The notes: a model not told the origin generated them from the sequence alone. Counted from the first letter of the stretch, positions 8,369 to 17,065 are shown. The stretch: 38,044 nt of DNA from Gammaproteobacteria bacterium (GCA_022823625.1 JAJEHQ010000004.1:72851-110894), one strand, 5' to 3'. Program-made: numbers and translations.

Positions 8369-8809
8369 TGTTTACTGACTTGAGTCTCGGTCAAGCAAGC
8401 ACTCAAATAGTTTCGCGAAAAAAGAAGTACCAATTAAAACTCATCATCGCGGTCTGAATTTGCTTAACTTCCTCAGCAGATTCAGCCGGATATCCTTTGC
8501 TGCATGATCATTCACGACAAGCAGCTTAAACCAGTTATTCTGGCAAGGTGACCTGCTATTTTCTACCAAAGCACATAAAAATGGAAATATTTGTTCACAA
8601 AACACAATATTTGTCTTACGACATGGCAGCTTGTACCCCCTAAAAAAATAGAAAGTGTTTTCTGCATTTTGAATTTCAACTTCAAGAATTATTCACGAGT
8701 ACAAGCGCCTTTGAGAAACTGGACTAGAACTGTAAATCAGGTAGAATAACGACCTTGTTTGATTAATGAGTACACTTTTTTTTCAAACCGACTACAACAG
8801 GAGCAAAAC
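8369..8809. other. Intergenic region between divergent hemA and HAD phosphatase gene
   Basis: This stretch of about 440 AT-rich bases has no protein-like frame. It must carry the hemA promoter leftward, where I see no clear boxes, and the phosphatase promoter rightward. Two direct copies of ATATTTGT lie at 8586-8593 and 8607-8614, with no known meaning. No hairpin terminator seen. Confidence 0.4.
8720..8747 (+). promoter_or_regulatory. Candidate sigma70 promoter for the HAD phosphatase
   Basis: TGGACT (8720-8725) and TAGAAT (8742-8747) are 16 bases apart, about 60 bases upstream of the start codon. The match is moderate and unsupported by anything else. Confidence 0.35.
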
Positions 8810-9490
8810 ATGCAGCCTCCCAACCCGGTCCGTTTTGTAATTTTCGATGTTGACGGCTTACTGTTGGACACAGAACCGGTCTACACTCAAGTTACGCAAG
8901 AAATAGTTACCCGATTTGGCAAAACTTTCGACTGGTCGATTAAGGGTAACATGATCGGTCTTGCAGAATTGGAAGCAGCTCGTTATCTAGTCGAAACGCT
9001 TGATCTTCCTATAACTCCTGAAGAATATCTTTCTGAACGCAATGGAATGCTGCGAAAGGGATTTGCCGAATGTGATGCCATGCCCGGAGCTGAGTCGCTG
9101 GTCCGACATTTTCATCGACATGAGGTTCCAATTGCTGTCGCCACAAGTTCCTCTAAAGAGTTGTTTCAGGTCAAAATTTCTCGACACACTGCCTGGTTTA
9201 AACTTTTTCCGGTTATCGTAGCCGGTGATGATCCAGCAATTCGTCATGCCAAACCCGCGCCCGACCTGTTTCTGACTGCAGCGAGCGGACTGGGAGCCGA
9301 TGCAAAGTCTGTTCTCGTTTTTGAGGATGCTCCATCCGGTTTGGCAGCCGGAATGGCTGCGGGTATGCGGGTGATCGCTGTACCCGACCCGAACATGGAT
9401 CGATCGCGTTATGAAGGTGCAGAGGAAATATTGGAAAATCTGAACTCCTTCGTACCGGAAAAGTATGGCCTTCCCGAGATGCACTCGTGA
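8810..9490 (+). CDS. HAD-superfamily phosphatase (pseudouridine-5'-phosphatase-like)
   Basis: A 226-residue cytoplasmic HAD hydrolase with an alpha-helical cap (subfamily IA). Motif I is DVDGLLLDTE near residue 12, with both aspartates present. Motif II is in VATSSS, the motif III lysine in HAKPAPD and motif IV in LVFEDAPSG. The DGLLLDTE and FEDAPSG forms resemble HDHD1/pseudouridine-5'-phosphatase and beta-phosphoglucomutase-like enzymes; the true substrate is likely a small sugar or nucleotide phosphate. The start is ATG 8810 because AACAGGAG precedes it at good spacing; an upstream TTG would add 17 unlike residues. It stands alone, converging on the MFS gene. Confidence 0.83.
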   Translation: MQPPNPVRFVIFDVDGLLLDTEPVYTQVTQEIVTRFGKTFDWSIKGNMIGLAELEAARYLVETLDLPITPEEYLSERNGMLRKGFAECDAMPGAESLVRHFHRHEVPIAVATSSSKELFQVKISRHTAWFKLFPVIVAGDDPAIRHAKPAPDLFLTAASGLGADAKSVLVFEDAPSGLAAGMAAGMRVIAVPDPNMDRSRYEGAEEILENLNSFVPEKYGLPEMHS

Positions 9491-9519
9491 GCGGTTAATC
9501 GAACCGGGATTCCACTCTT

Positions 9520-10932
9520 CTACCGACTGCTAACGAATTTCACCGCTGCAACCATGCCAAGCAGTGCGAATGGAAGGCATGAAATAAACACACTTCTAGC
9601 AACAAATTCAATCGTTTCTACAGATGCACCCGTAGCCAATCCAGCGGCGTTCGCGACAATCCCAATCCAAGCAGCCCCAATCGCAAATCCCAGTCGATGA
9701 ACGGTTGGAATTGCTGCAGAGGTCCGTTCTCGATCATCCGCATCGACCAGTGTCAGCATTCGACGAAGAATGCTCGACCAGGCTAAACCAAAACCAAATC
9801 CTTCCATGATCACAAGCAAGCCCAGCAGGAGCAATGGTCCTTCAGTGATGGCATAAATTAATCCAGCGATACCCACTGTCAGAATCGACACGCCCAGCAT
9901 TATGACCCGGGTATCCAAAGATACCGGAACTCCTGATACCAACATTGCTGCAACACTCCAACCTACAGCAGTCAAGGCAACGACATACCCAGCAGCAATA
10001 ATGGAAAACTGGTGGATGTTGACCATGAACAATGGTCCATACACCGTGATCGCCATTGCGCCCATTGCAAAACAGAGAATCATGGTCAAGCCAGCACTCG
10101 ACCTTTTCGTAAAGCCAATCGGCCGTTTGGGCAGAAGCCGATTGTCCTCGGCCTTGGCTTCAATTCTGAGGAACAGCCATAGAAATGCGACTCCTGCTAA
10201 TACCAGAACGGGTGTCTTTGTGGTAGAAACGTTAATACCTGCTGCGGCAATCAATAACACACCAAGACACAGAACCAAGAGTCTACGAACGGGGAATCGA
10301 CCCTCTGACTTTCCAATTTCGCCACTCGAAAGACCCGAAAAACCAAAGCGTATCCAGGTAGCAAGAACCACTGACAAAATTGTGAAATACCAGAAGGCAC
10401 TCTGCCAGGAAAGGTGCTCTACAAACAGTGCTCCGATTAGTGGTCCGAGAAATGCTGACGTACCCCAAATTGCGGAGATGATCGCCATCGCCCTTGGCAT
10501 TAGATGTGAGGGGAAAAGGGTACCGATAGCGACAAAAGACATCGCAACCAGTCCGCCCCCACCGAGTCCCTGAAAAAGACGGCCGACAAGCATCACCGGC
10601 ATAATGTTGGCAAGGGCGCATATGATGCTACCAAAAGTAAAAACCAGGGCGGCTATGCTCATGGGGTTGCGCAAGCGATAGCGGTAAACGATCAGACCAC
10701 TTCCTGCCCCTACGAGAATGGACCCTAATTCATAAAGTGCGAATGTCCAAGGAACGAGTGATATGCCGCCGATGTTCTCGACGATATTCGGAATCATCGT
10801 CGACATCGCAGTCACCATTGAAGCATGTAGCCAGACCGAAAGACAGATAAAGGCCATTGACCGTCGGTAGTCTTTCTGCAGGATTTCTCTCCAACCGGAT
10901 TTTCTAGGAACTGAGGAAAGTTGGAGGTTCAC
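9520..10932 (-). CDS. MFS transporter, DHA2-like multidrug efflux type
   Basis: Inner-membrane protein of 470 residues with about 14 hydrophobic helices, as in the DHA2 drug:H+ antiporter group. The first helix starts near residue 27 (AFICLSVWLH). The antiporter motif C is visible as SAFLGPLIGALF after helix 4, and GRLFQGLGGGG marks the motif-A/B region. No periplasmic adaptor or outer-membrane partner is adjacent. The start is GTG at 10932, giving a 25-residue cytoplasmic lead with a basic patch; ATG at 10857 would remove that lead. It is single and convergent with the HAD phosphatase, and no regulator gene is next to it. The substrate is unknown. Confidence 0.82.
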   Translation of the reverse strand: MNLQLSSVPRKSGWREILQKDYRRSMAFICLSVWLHASMVTAMSTMIPNIVENIGGISLVPWTFALYELGSILVGAGSGLIVYRYRLRNPMSIAALVFTFGSIICALANIMPVMLVGRLFQGLGGGGLVAMSFVAIGTLFPSHLMPRAMAIISAIWGTSAFLGPLIGALFVEHLSWQSAFWYFTILSVVLATWIRFGFSGLSSGEIGKSEGRFPVRRLLVLCLGVLLIAAAGINVSTTKTPVLVLAGVAFLWLFLRIEAKAEDNRLLPKRPIGFTKRSSAGLTMILCFAMGAMAITVYGPLFMVNIHQFSIIAAGYVVALTAVGWSVAAMLVSGVPVSLDTRVIMLGVSILTVGIAGLIYAITEGPLLLLGLLVIMEGFGFGLAWSSILRRMLTLVDADDRERTSAAIPTVHRLGFAIGAAWIGIVANAAGLATGASVETIEFVARSVFISCLPFALLGMVAAVKFVSSR

Positions 10933-11397
10933 GGTCTTGACTCACAGACTAGGGAATGCAACTTGTTGGCAATCTGCTGAACTGAAGTCTGCTTAGCTGT
11001 CATAACATCTGAAGATAAACCTACGTTTGTGAAGTGTGGTTAGGTTCTTCCTCGGTCAATCACGACAAAGATATTTTCACTCTCAACCAACGAGTACTCC
11101 TGCCCAAGGCGAAATGAAACCAATCGACCTATCATATTGGATGCAAAGGTGCATGTTCCGACTCCCGTACTAGGTCCCTAGGCACAAACCACCGACAGAA
11201 CTTCCATCGCGACCAACATTCGAAGCACGAGTCTTCACGAAGGTGCTCTAAGACGCTGGCATTCATAGTTACTCTCGACTGTTTACCTTGCTACAATGAG
11301 TCTTTCGACATATTGAATTGACTACACTAGGCGAAATATTCACCGCCGAGAACAGCCCTATCCTTTTGCTACAGTTTTCGAATGATGGAGATAGATT
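10933..11397. other. Intergenic region upstream of MFS and DUF433 genes
   Basis: This stretch of about 465 bases has many stops in all frames and no recognisable gene. It separates the divergent MFS gene and toxin-antitoxin pair and must contain their promoters. A ribosome binding site GGAG lies about 7 bases before ATG 11398. I see no reliable promoter boxes or repeats. Confidence 0.4.
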
Positions 11398-11625
11398 ATG
11401 GTTGATGATGTCATAAATCGAGACCCGGAAATTATGGGTGACACTCCTGTCTTTTGTGGCACTCGAGTTCCAATCCGAGTTTTATGGGATCACTTGGAAG
11501 CAGGGATTCCACTCGCCGAATTTCTAGCTGATTACCCCACGGTACAACGAGAACAGGTAACTGCAGTACTGAAACATGCAGCAGAAATTCTCTTGGGCGA
11601 GTCAAGTGAAACTTCTGCTCGATGA
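11398..11625 (+). CDS. DUF433 family antitoxin
   Basis: A 75-residue helical protein of the DUF433 family. The pattern is clear: INRDPEIMGDTPVFCGTRVPIRVLWDHLEAG, then LAEFLADYPTVQREQVTAVL (split here for length), a winged-helix-like antitoxin. DUF433 genes typically lie directly before a DUF5615 PIN-like toxin, and that is the case here: the toxin start overlaps the end of this gene by about 20 bases. A ribosome binding site GGAG precedes the ATG. The pair is more AT-rich than its neighbours, which fits an accessory module. Confidence 0.82.
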   Translation: MVDDVINRDPEIMGDTPVFCGTRVPIRVLWDHLEAGIPLAEFLADYPTVQREQVTAVLKHAAEILLGESSETSAR

Positions 11626-11827
11626 ATCTATTCCTAGGCAACTAAATCGATTTTTTCCAGAAAATTATGAGGTCTACACCGTCCAACAAATGGGTTGGAC
11701 AGGAAGTAAAAACGGTGAATTGTTTGAACTTGCTAGAATTCATTGCTTTAGCGCACTAATTACTTTAGACCGAGGTTTTGAATTCCAACCAAATATTAAG
11801 TTGTTGCCGTTGCCAGTAGCAGCATAA
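11606..11827 (+). CDS. DUF5615 PIN-like toxin, C-terminally truncated
   Basis: The product begins VKLLLDESIPRQL (GTG start at 11606, overlapping the antitoxin gene) and continues VYTVQQMGWTGSKNGELFELA, split here into its conserved parts, then LITLDRGFEFQ and LLPLPVAA before two TAA stops. These are the DUF5615 (Mut7-C/PIN-like) hallmarks, with acidic residues D in LLDES and LDRG. The family is normally about 110-120 residues; this product has 73 and ends exactly where the LPLPVVVL strand should continue, so the last helices are missing. The following bases contain no remainder in another frame that I can recognise. The toxin is probably inactive or weakened. Confidence 0.72.
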   Translation: MKLLLDESIPRQLNRFFPENYEVYTVQQMGWTGSKNGELFELARIHCFSALITLDRGFEFQPNIKLLPLPVAA

Positions 11828-12022
11828 TAAGGATGATAACTATGAAAGTAAAATAGTCCACAAAGCAAAACTATCAATCCGATCTACGTATTAATACCAA
11901 GCCACATCAATTCGTGCTAGCACCGGTTCAAGATGGTGCACGTTGACGAGACGGAAACAAGACGACTTTAAATCAGAAACGGGTTGAAAGTTAAGTTATT
12001 ACCTACACCACGGGCATGTAAG

Positions 12023-12208
12023 ATGACGACCAATAAGCAAAATAAGGACGATGAACTTATCAATCGAGTATATGAAGCTGCAAAACAACCGCTATCTTCA
12101 ACAGAAAAAAGAGAACAACGCATCTCCTATGTTCTATCTACAGTTGGGAAATTTGACGATGAAACAAGAAAAAAAGTGGAAAAGGTTGTTGATGAGGTTT
12201 ATGGGTGA
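12023..12208 (+). CDS. Small protein coupled to Fic, possible antitoxin
   Basis: A 61-residue charged, helical protein (ATG 12023; an upstream in-frame start would add an unlike leader). I do not recognise a family. Its stop TGA (12206-12208) overlaps the GTG start of the Fic gene, so the two are translationally coupled. Many Fic proteins are held inactive by a small upstream partner carrying an (S/T)xxxE(G/N) inhibition helix; I do not see a clear copy here, so an antitoxin role rests on position and size only. It contains LSSTEKREQRISYVL and a lysine-rich C-terminal helix. Confidence 0.55.
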   Translation: MTTNKQNKDDELINRVYEAAKQPLSSTEKREQRISYVLSTVGKFDDETRKKVEKVVDEVYG

Positions 12209-12813
12209 TTGTATTTGAACTCACTGGAACCGAGGGGAATTCCGAATACAGAAGATTGGAAAGTAAAAATTCACTAAGACAACTAAATTTCCTATCATCG
12301 TTGGTAACAACTGCAGTAAATCTCGATCGACGATTCCTTTCTCAAACAATAATCAAAGCATTGAATTACCACGCAATAGCTTGTTTACATGTAAATGCTG
12401 GTGAATATCGCCCTTGTCCAGTTATCGTTGGCGACTTTCAACCACCAGAACATTATCGCGTAGCGGCATTAATGGATGATTTTGTCAACAGAGTAAACAT
12501 GAATTGGGAGAACACAGACATATTCGTTTTGTCAGCTTATGTGTTATGGAAACTCAATTACATTCATCCGTTTATCAACGGAAACGGCAGAACAGCACGC
12601 GCTTGTTGCTATTTCGTTTTGTGCGTGAAAGCTGGTGGAATACTACCAGGCAGGATGATATTGCCACAACTTTTACAAGAAAATCGGGAACAGTATGTAG
12701 ATGCACTGCAGCACGCAGATACTATGCTTGTAGACGAACTATCCTCAGAAGCACTTGTCCCATTGACGGATTTGATTAGGAATCTGATAAGTGAACAATT
12801 GTCCGTTCATTAA
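12205..12813 (+). CDS. Fic family protein (AMP-transferase fold)
   Basis: A 202-residue protein with the full Fic active site H121-P-F-I-N-G-N-G-R-T-A-R132. The catalytic histidine, the Mg-binding loop asparagine and the arginine are all kept, so it should be able to transfer AMP or another phosphate-containing group to a target hydroxyl. LHVNAGEYRPCPVIVG upstream and LPQLLQENREQY downstream fit small stand-alone Fic proteins. An N-terminal inhibitory (S/T)xxxE(G/N) motif is not evident. The GTG start overlaps the preceding small ORF by 4 bases. Together with the nearby DUF433/DUF5615 pair it makes a two-module toxin-antitoxin island. Confidence 0.83.
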   Translation: MIVFELTGTEGNSEYRRLESKNSLRQLNFLSSLVTTAVNLDRRFLSQTIIKALNYHAIACLHVNAGEYRPCPVIVGDFQPPEHYRVAALMDDFVNRVNMNWENTDIFVLSAYVLWKLNYIHPFINGNGRTARACCYFVLCVKAGGILPGRMILPQLLQENREQYVDALQHADTMLVDELSSEALVPLTDLIRNLISEQLSVH

Positions 12814-13279
12814 GGTCATTAGTAAAGGACTATAGAAAGGGAAATTGGAACGAATGTTTATGCAGATTGAATAAGTTTGCTGGACATAAGAGTGTACACC
12901 TTTCTCTGGCAGTGAATGGAATTGTTGCAGAAGTCTCCGTGATATGTCCTGATACGTAAAATTCCTGTTGGCTAATGTTTTCTGATAATTAAATAGAACG
13001 GAATGTCCGTACTGTTGCACATACCTCCTAACAATCAAGAGTCTCAATCACAATCCACACCATTCCCGGATTCGCACAAAGAAATTAACAATTTTTTACA
13101 AGACTGATCTAATTTCCGATTTTGCTATGTAAAGCGGTTTTTCTTCTGCTGACCCATTAAACTCGGTAGATGGGCGGAAAGGGTGAGGGAGACTGTTGGA
13201 AAATGAGTTTGTCGGGATTGTCGCGATTGAATGAGAACTTCTTCTGCAGCGTCATTTGTTTCAAAGATCTGTTAAATTT
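12814..13279. other. Intergenic region between convergent fic and prmA
   Basis: About 465 bases between two converging genes. A minus-strand frame covers 12745-13047 but runs into the 3' end of fic antisense and has no recognisable motif, so I do not call it. No clear terminator hairpin was found for either gene. Confidence 0.4.
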
Positions 13280-14140
13280 CTAATTTCGCTGAGCTGAAAG
13301 TGCGCCCCACTCACCGAAGCACTCAACGGAAAAACTAAACGCATGCGCGTATGATTTGCATACTTGGTTTATTTGCGATTGTAGAATGCCGGACAAAATC
13401 AACCAGCCACCAGGCCGGGTTAACCGAATCAATTCATCGTTTAAACCGACCAGTGCATCCGCAAATATATTCGCAACAACGATATCCGACTGAAAATTCT
13501 TCGGCAGTTCTTCCGGCAGACTGCACCGATAGGCGCCTTCGACACCGTTTAGCACCGCATTATCCCGACTGTCTGTCAGTGCATCCGAATCAATATCAAT
13601 GCCCCAAGCAAACTCAGCACCAAGTTTTAATGCAGATATTGCCAGGACTCCACTACCACAGCCATAGTCAATAACGCTGCATTCCTTAAGTTCCAAACCC
13701 GAAAGCAGTTTTGCACACAACCAGGTCGTTTCGTGATGGCCGGTTCCGAAGGAAGTTCCAGGGTTGATAATTATGCTCACCCGAGCATCTTCCAAGTCAT
13801 CATGCCAGGGAGCGATAATTCTTAGGTTCTGACTGACCTCAACAGGTTCCAGATTCTGCTGCGATTCACCAACCCAATCCCGATCTGTGAGTAGTGATTG
13901 CGTAACTTGAAAGTTTTGATCCTTAGGTCTGAACTTTTCTACTTCCACCAGAACCAACGGCAACCCCTCAAAGTCCGAGTTGTACAAAGCTTCAACACCT
14001 GTACGCTCAGAATCTGAAACCAGGATGGATACGGAAAGTGCACCCGAATTCTCCAGGACTACGCTGATCAAATCGGCTTGCTCACTGAGACAATCGATGG
14101 AGAGTTTCAGCCAACCGGGATTGCCCAGAGCTGCAGTCAA
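13280..14140 (-). CDS. prmA: Ribosomal protein L11 methyltransferase PrmA
   Basis: SAM-dependent enzyme of 286 residues that trimethylates several amines on ribosomal protein L11. The N-terminal L11-recognition domain (WLKLSIDCL) is followed by the methyltransferase domain. The PrmA signature PGTSFGTGHHETT leads into the SAM loop VIDYGCGSGVLAI, with the NPPY-like motif VVANIFADAL. Its TTG start overlaps the accC stop (TTGA), which supports coupling; the family begins about here. It is the last gene of the dsbD-tlpA-aroQ-accB-accC-prmA run, as commonly seen in Gammaproteobacteria. Confidence 0.93.
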   Translation of the reverse strand: MTAALGNPGWLKLSIDCLSEQADLISVVLENSGALSVSILVSDSERTGVEALYNSDFEGLPLVLVEVEKFRPKDQNFQVTQSLLTDRDWVGESQQNLEPVEVSQNLRIIAPWHDDLEDARVSIIINPGTSFGTGHHETTWLCAKLLSGLELKECSVIDYGCGSGVLAISALKLGAEFAWGIDIDSDALTDSRDNAVLNGVEGAYRCSLPEELPKNFQSDIVVANIFADALVGLNDELIRLTRPGGWLILSGILQSQINQVCKSYAHAFSFSVECFGEWGALSAQRN

Positions 14141-15477
14141 TTGTTCAGGGAACGCTCCAGGTAGTTGATATCAACGATACCTCGCCGAAATTTATTTTTT
14201 CCAAGGACCTTCTGATGCAGTGCCGTTGTTGTATCGACCCCTTCAATCACCAGTTCTTCCAAAGCACCTCGCATCCTAGCGAGTGCTTCGTTTCGATCGC
14301 TTCCATAAGTGATAATCTTTGCGATTAATGAATCGTAGTGCGTGGTGATCTCAAAATTGGTGTAAATGTGAGAGTCAATTCGCACACCTGGTCCACCTGG
14401 TGGATGGTAACGGGTGATGACACCCGGGGAAGGCATCAGCGATACGGGGTGCTCAGCGTTGATTCGGCATTCAATGGAGTGGCCGGTAATCTTGACTTCG
14501 TCCTGCGTAATTTGAAGCGGCTCTGAGGCGGCAATTCGAATCTGTTCCTTGACAATATCGATACCTGTGACAAATTCGGTCACTGTATGCTCAACCTGTA
14601 CGCGGGTGTTCATCTCAATAAAGAAAAACTGCTCACCATCGTACAGAAACTCAAAAGTTCCCGCACCTAGATAGCCAATTTCTTTACACGCTGCAACACA
14701 GCTTTCTCCCAACTGGTGGCGCTGTTCGTCGGGGATTCCAAATGCTGGCGCTTCTTCGATCAGCTTTTGTCGGCGTCTCTGAATTGAGCAGTCCCGGTCA
14801 CCGAGATATATGGCATCTCCGTAGCTGTCAGCCAATACCTGAATCTCAATGTGCCGGGGATTATTCAAAAACTTTTCCATATAAAGTGTTGAGTCCCCGA
14901 ATCCGTGACTCGACTCACCTTGTGAAATCGCAAGCGCGGTTTCGAGGTGTGATTCGTCTTCAACCAACCGCAATCCCTTGCCTCCCCCTCCAGCAGCAGC
15001 CTTGATCAGAACTGGGTATCCAATCGCATTGGCTTGCTCTTTAATCTCATCAAGATCGTTGCCTAGTGCACCACCCGAACCGGGCACACACTGCAATCCT
15101 GATTTTTCCATGGTTTTGATCGCAGCAATCTTGTCTCCCATGAGACCGATCGAAGCGGGTGAGGGGCCGATAAAAATAAACCCGCTTTGTTGAACGCGCT
15201 CTGCAAAGTCTGAATTTTCGGCCAAGAACCCATAACCGGGATGAATTGCGCTGGCATTCGTCACTTCTGCCGCGGCAATGACTGCTGGAATATTGAGGTA
15301 GCTTTGAGTTGCAGAAGCCGGTCCAATGCAAACCGATTCATCAGCAAGTTTTACATACTTGGCATCACTGTCGATTTCCGAGTGCAGGGCAACGGTGGCA
15401 ATTCCAAGATCGCGGCATGCGCGCAGTATACGAAGGGCAATCTCGCCGCGATTGGCGATAACAACTTTTTCGATCAT
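14137..15477 (-). CDS. accC: Biotin carboxylase subunit of acetyl-CoA carboxylase
   Basis: A 446-residue ATP-grasp enzyme that carboxylates biotin on BCCP, the first half-reaction of malonyl-CoA synthesis for fatty acids. It begins MIEKVVIANRGEIALRILRA. AIHPGYGFLAEN, the glycine-rich ATP loop AAAGGGGKGLR, the RDCSIQRR strand, FIEMNTRVQVEHTVTE with the catalytic glutamates and arginine, and ECRINAE are all present. Length equals the usual 445-450. ATG 15477 overlaps the accB stop (ATGA), and its own stop overlaps prmA, so the three are tightly coupled. Confidence 0.97.
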   Translation of the reverse strand: MIEKVVIANRGEIALRILRACRDLGIATVALHSEIDSDAKYVKLADESVCIGPASATQSYLNIPAVIAAAEVTNASAIHPGYGFLAENSDFAERVQQSGFIFIGPSPASIGLMGDKIAAIKTMEKSGLQCVPGSGGALGNDLDEIKEQANAIGYPVLIKAAAGGGGKGLRLVEDESHLETALAISQGESSHGFGDSTLYMEKFLNNPRHIEIQVLADSYGDAIYLGDRDCSIQRRRQKLIEEAPAFGIPDEQRHQLGESCVAACKEIGYLGAGTFEFLYDGEQFFFIEMNTRVQVEHTVTEFVTGIDIVKEQIRIAASEPLQITQDEVKITGHSIECRINAEHPVSLMPSPGVITRYHPPGGPGVRIDSHIYTNFEITTHYDSLIAKIITYGSDRNEALARMRGALEELVIEGVDTTTALHQKVLGKNKFRRGIVDINYLERSLNN

Positions 15478-15926
15478 TCACTCAAAATAAACAGCGGTTC
15501 ACCATACTCTACCGGGTCGCCATTGTCTTTCAGAATCTTTAGAATGGTTCCGCTGTGCTCAGCTTCAATCTGATTGAAGATTTTCATCGCTTCAATCAGG
15601 CACAATGGCTGACCTTCAGTCACAGAATCCCCAACTTTCACAAAGGCATCATCTGTCGGTGAAGGGGAGGAAAAAAAAGTTCCAACCATGGGCGAAAGAA
15701 CTGAGATGGTGTGCTCATCATCAACTTCATCGTCGTCCACATGAATTTCGCTCACTGACTGAGATTCTGGTATCGGAATATGAACAACCTGCTGTTGGGG
15801 TGAACCCGGCAGTGTTGATGTCGTCCGCGAAAGCCGGATAGATTCTTCACCCTCGTGAATTTCAATCTCGGTAAGATTGGTATGATTGAATATCTCAATG
15901 AGCTTTCTAATTTTTCGAAGATCCAT
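15474..15926 (-). CDS. accB: Biotin carboxyl carrier protein of acetyl-CoA carboxylase
   Basis: A 150-residue carrier. It begins MDLRKIRKLIEIF, the helix that contacts biotin carboxylase. An acidic, glutamine- and proline-containing linker (residues about 40-75) follows, then the biotinyl domain with PMVGTFFSSPSP (the thumb region) and E-A-M-K115, the lysine that BirA biotinylates. ATG 15926 is chosen over the TTG three codons upstream because BCCP proteins start M-D-I/L-R-K. Coupled to accC by ATGA overlap and adjacent to aroQ. Confidence 0.95.
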   Translation of the reverse strand: MDLRKIRKLIEIFNHTNLTEIEIHEGEESIRLSRTTSTLPGSPQQQVVHIPIPESQSVSEIHVDDDEVDDEHTISVLSPMVGTFFSSPSPTDDAFVKVGDSVTEGQPLCLIEAMKIFNQIEAEHSGTILKILKDNGDPVEYGEPLFILSE

Positions 15927-15931
15927 ATCGA

Positions 15932-16384
15932 TCAACCATTGGCTTTTTCTGCTAGATACGCAATGGCAGCCTGGACACCAAACTCGTAGCCCTGGGCACC
16001 TAGACCGCAGATAATCCCGACTGCAATGTCAGATAAATATGAATAATGACGAAATTCTTCTCTACTAAAGACATTTGACAGATGGACTTCGATAAAAGGA
16101 ACTTCAGCAGCAATCATGGCATCCCGTAGCGCTACACTGGTGTGTGTGAATGCAGCGGGATTGATTACGATAAAGTCGGTACCATCTATCGCTGCTGACT
16201 GTATGAAGTCAACCAATTCATGCTCCGCATTACTCTGTCTGGAAATTAATTCATACCCCGCTTGTGACGCGATGTCAGATATGCGCTGATTGATCTCGTC
16301 AAGTGTGAGCCCACCGTAATGGTGTGGTTCTCTTGTACCGAGCAAGTTGAGATTGGGTCCGTGCAGAACTAGAATTCGAGACAT
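15932..16384 (-). CDS. aroQ: 3-dehydroquinate dehydratase, type II
   Basis: A 150-residue enzyme of the shikimate pathway that removes water from 3-dehydroquinate; works as a dodecamer. The start [16 protein letters not shown] is diagnostic and REPHHYGG carries the catalytic lid tyrosine. [16 protein letters not shown] and [17 protein letters not shown] carry the binding asparagine, the histidine (E-V-H) and the arginine. ATG 16384 matches the family start; no strong ribosome binding site is visible. Placed between tlpA and accB, as in many Gammaproteobacteria. Confidence 0.95.
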   Translation of the reverse strand: MSRILVLHGPNLNLLGTREPHHYGGLTLDEINQRISDIASQAGYELISRQSNAEHELVDFIQSAAIDGTDFIVINPAAFTHTSVALRDAMIAAEVPFIEVHLSNVFSREEFRHYSYLSDIAVGIICGLGAQGYEFGVQAAIAYLAEKANG

Positions 16385-16449
16385 GATCGTATTTGGAATT
16401 TGTTGATACAAATATTTTAACCGAAGTTGGAAGCTGTTCTTGTGCTTTT

Positions 16450-16469
16450 AAATGCAATAGATTGCATTT
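16450..16469. promoter_or_regulatory. Perfect 20-base palindrome upstream of aroQ
   Basis: AAATGCAATAGATTGCATTT: two 9-base arms with a 2-base centre, lying 66 bases upstream of the aroQ start and between tlpA and aroQ. The short centre favours a protein-binding operator over an RNA hairpin. On the plus strand four T follow, but no plus-strand gene ends here. The regulator is unknown. Confidence 0.45.
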
Positions 16470-16513
16470 TGGTAATTTATGAAATCAATGGAATAATTCT
16501 CTCCAGTGCAATT

Positions 16514-17065
16514 TCATTCAATCAAATATTCCAGATCCTGCTCATCTAGCGGACCAGTCTTGGTGAAGAAACGCTTCCCGGACCTGTCGAAGGCAACTGA
16601 GTACGGCAGTACAAAATCTGTATTCTGGTAATCGATTAGCAATTCATTTACAAATGTCTGGTTAAACAATAAAGAAGGAAAACTGATCTCATGTTTCTTC
16701 AGAAATGACTTAGCGGGTCCTTCCTGATCGATAACGATTCCAACAATCTGAATAGAATTGTGTTCCGAGTTGAATCGGTCCAGAAGTGGCATTTCTTCAA
16801 CGCAGGGTGGACACCAGCTGCCCCAGAAATTGAGTAGCACCACTTTGTTTGCCCAGTCGTCAACCTTTACCGGACCGGCGTTTAATACATTCCAATGTTC
16901 TTCAAACTTTCGTAATTGATCAATGGACTGTCCAGGTTCGGCAGGTTCTATTATCCAATTGCGCCAAGTGAGTCCGGCGGCAAGCGACGTCAGGGCGACG
17001 CAAAAAACTAGAGCAATGACGATGATTTGCCGTCTGTAAGAACCTGCTCTGGTGTGACCAGACAA
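16514..17065 (-). CDS. TlpA/ResA-like membrane-anchored thiol-disulfide oxidoreductase
   Basis: A 183-residue protein with one N-terminal membrane anchor (residues about 13-33, IIVIALVFCVALTSLAAGL) and a periplasmic thioredoxin-fold domain. The active site is W84-C85-P-P-C88 in LLNFWGSWCPPCVEEMP, as in TlpA/ResA/CcmG proteins that keep cysteines reduced in the periplasm. The cis-proline region is seen at VLPYSVAFDRSG. The start is TTG 17065, with no ATG in the lead; no clear ribosome binding site. It lies 42 bases after dsbD on the same strand, whose product lacks its own thioredoxin domain, so this protein may be the partner that accepts DsbD electrons. That link is inference. Confidence 0.85.
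   Translation of the reverse strand: MSGHTRAGSYRRQIIVIALVFCVALTSLAAGLTWRNWIIEPAEPGQSIDQLRKFEEHWNVLNAGPVKVDDWANKVVLLNFWGSWCPPCVEEMPLLDRFNSEHNSIQIVGIVIDQEGPAKSFLKKHEISFPSLLFNQTFVNELLIDYQNTDFVLPYSVAFDRSGKRFFTKTGPLDEQDLEYLIE

Noticed and set aside
9902..10573. Long plus-strand frame inside the MFS gene
   Set aside because: Antisense shadow; composition is not protein-like and the MFS frame has clear helices and motifs.
11859..11944. Short stop-free stretch after the truncated toxin
   Set aside because: About 28 codons resemble the start of a cupin-like protein only vaguely and end in TGA; not enough to call a remnant.
12745..13047. Minus-strand frame of about 100 residues between fic and prmA
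   Set aside because: It runs antisense into the end of fic, shows no known motif and has unusual composition; an AGGAGG exists but is too close to the GTG after it.
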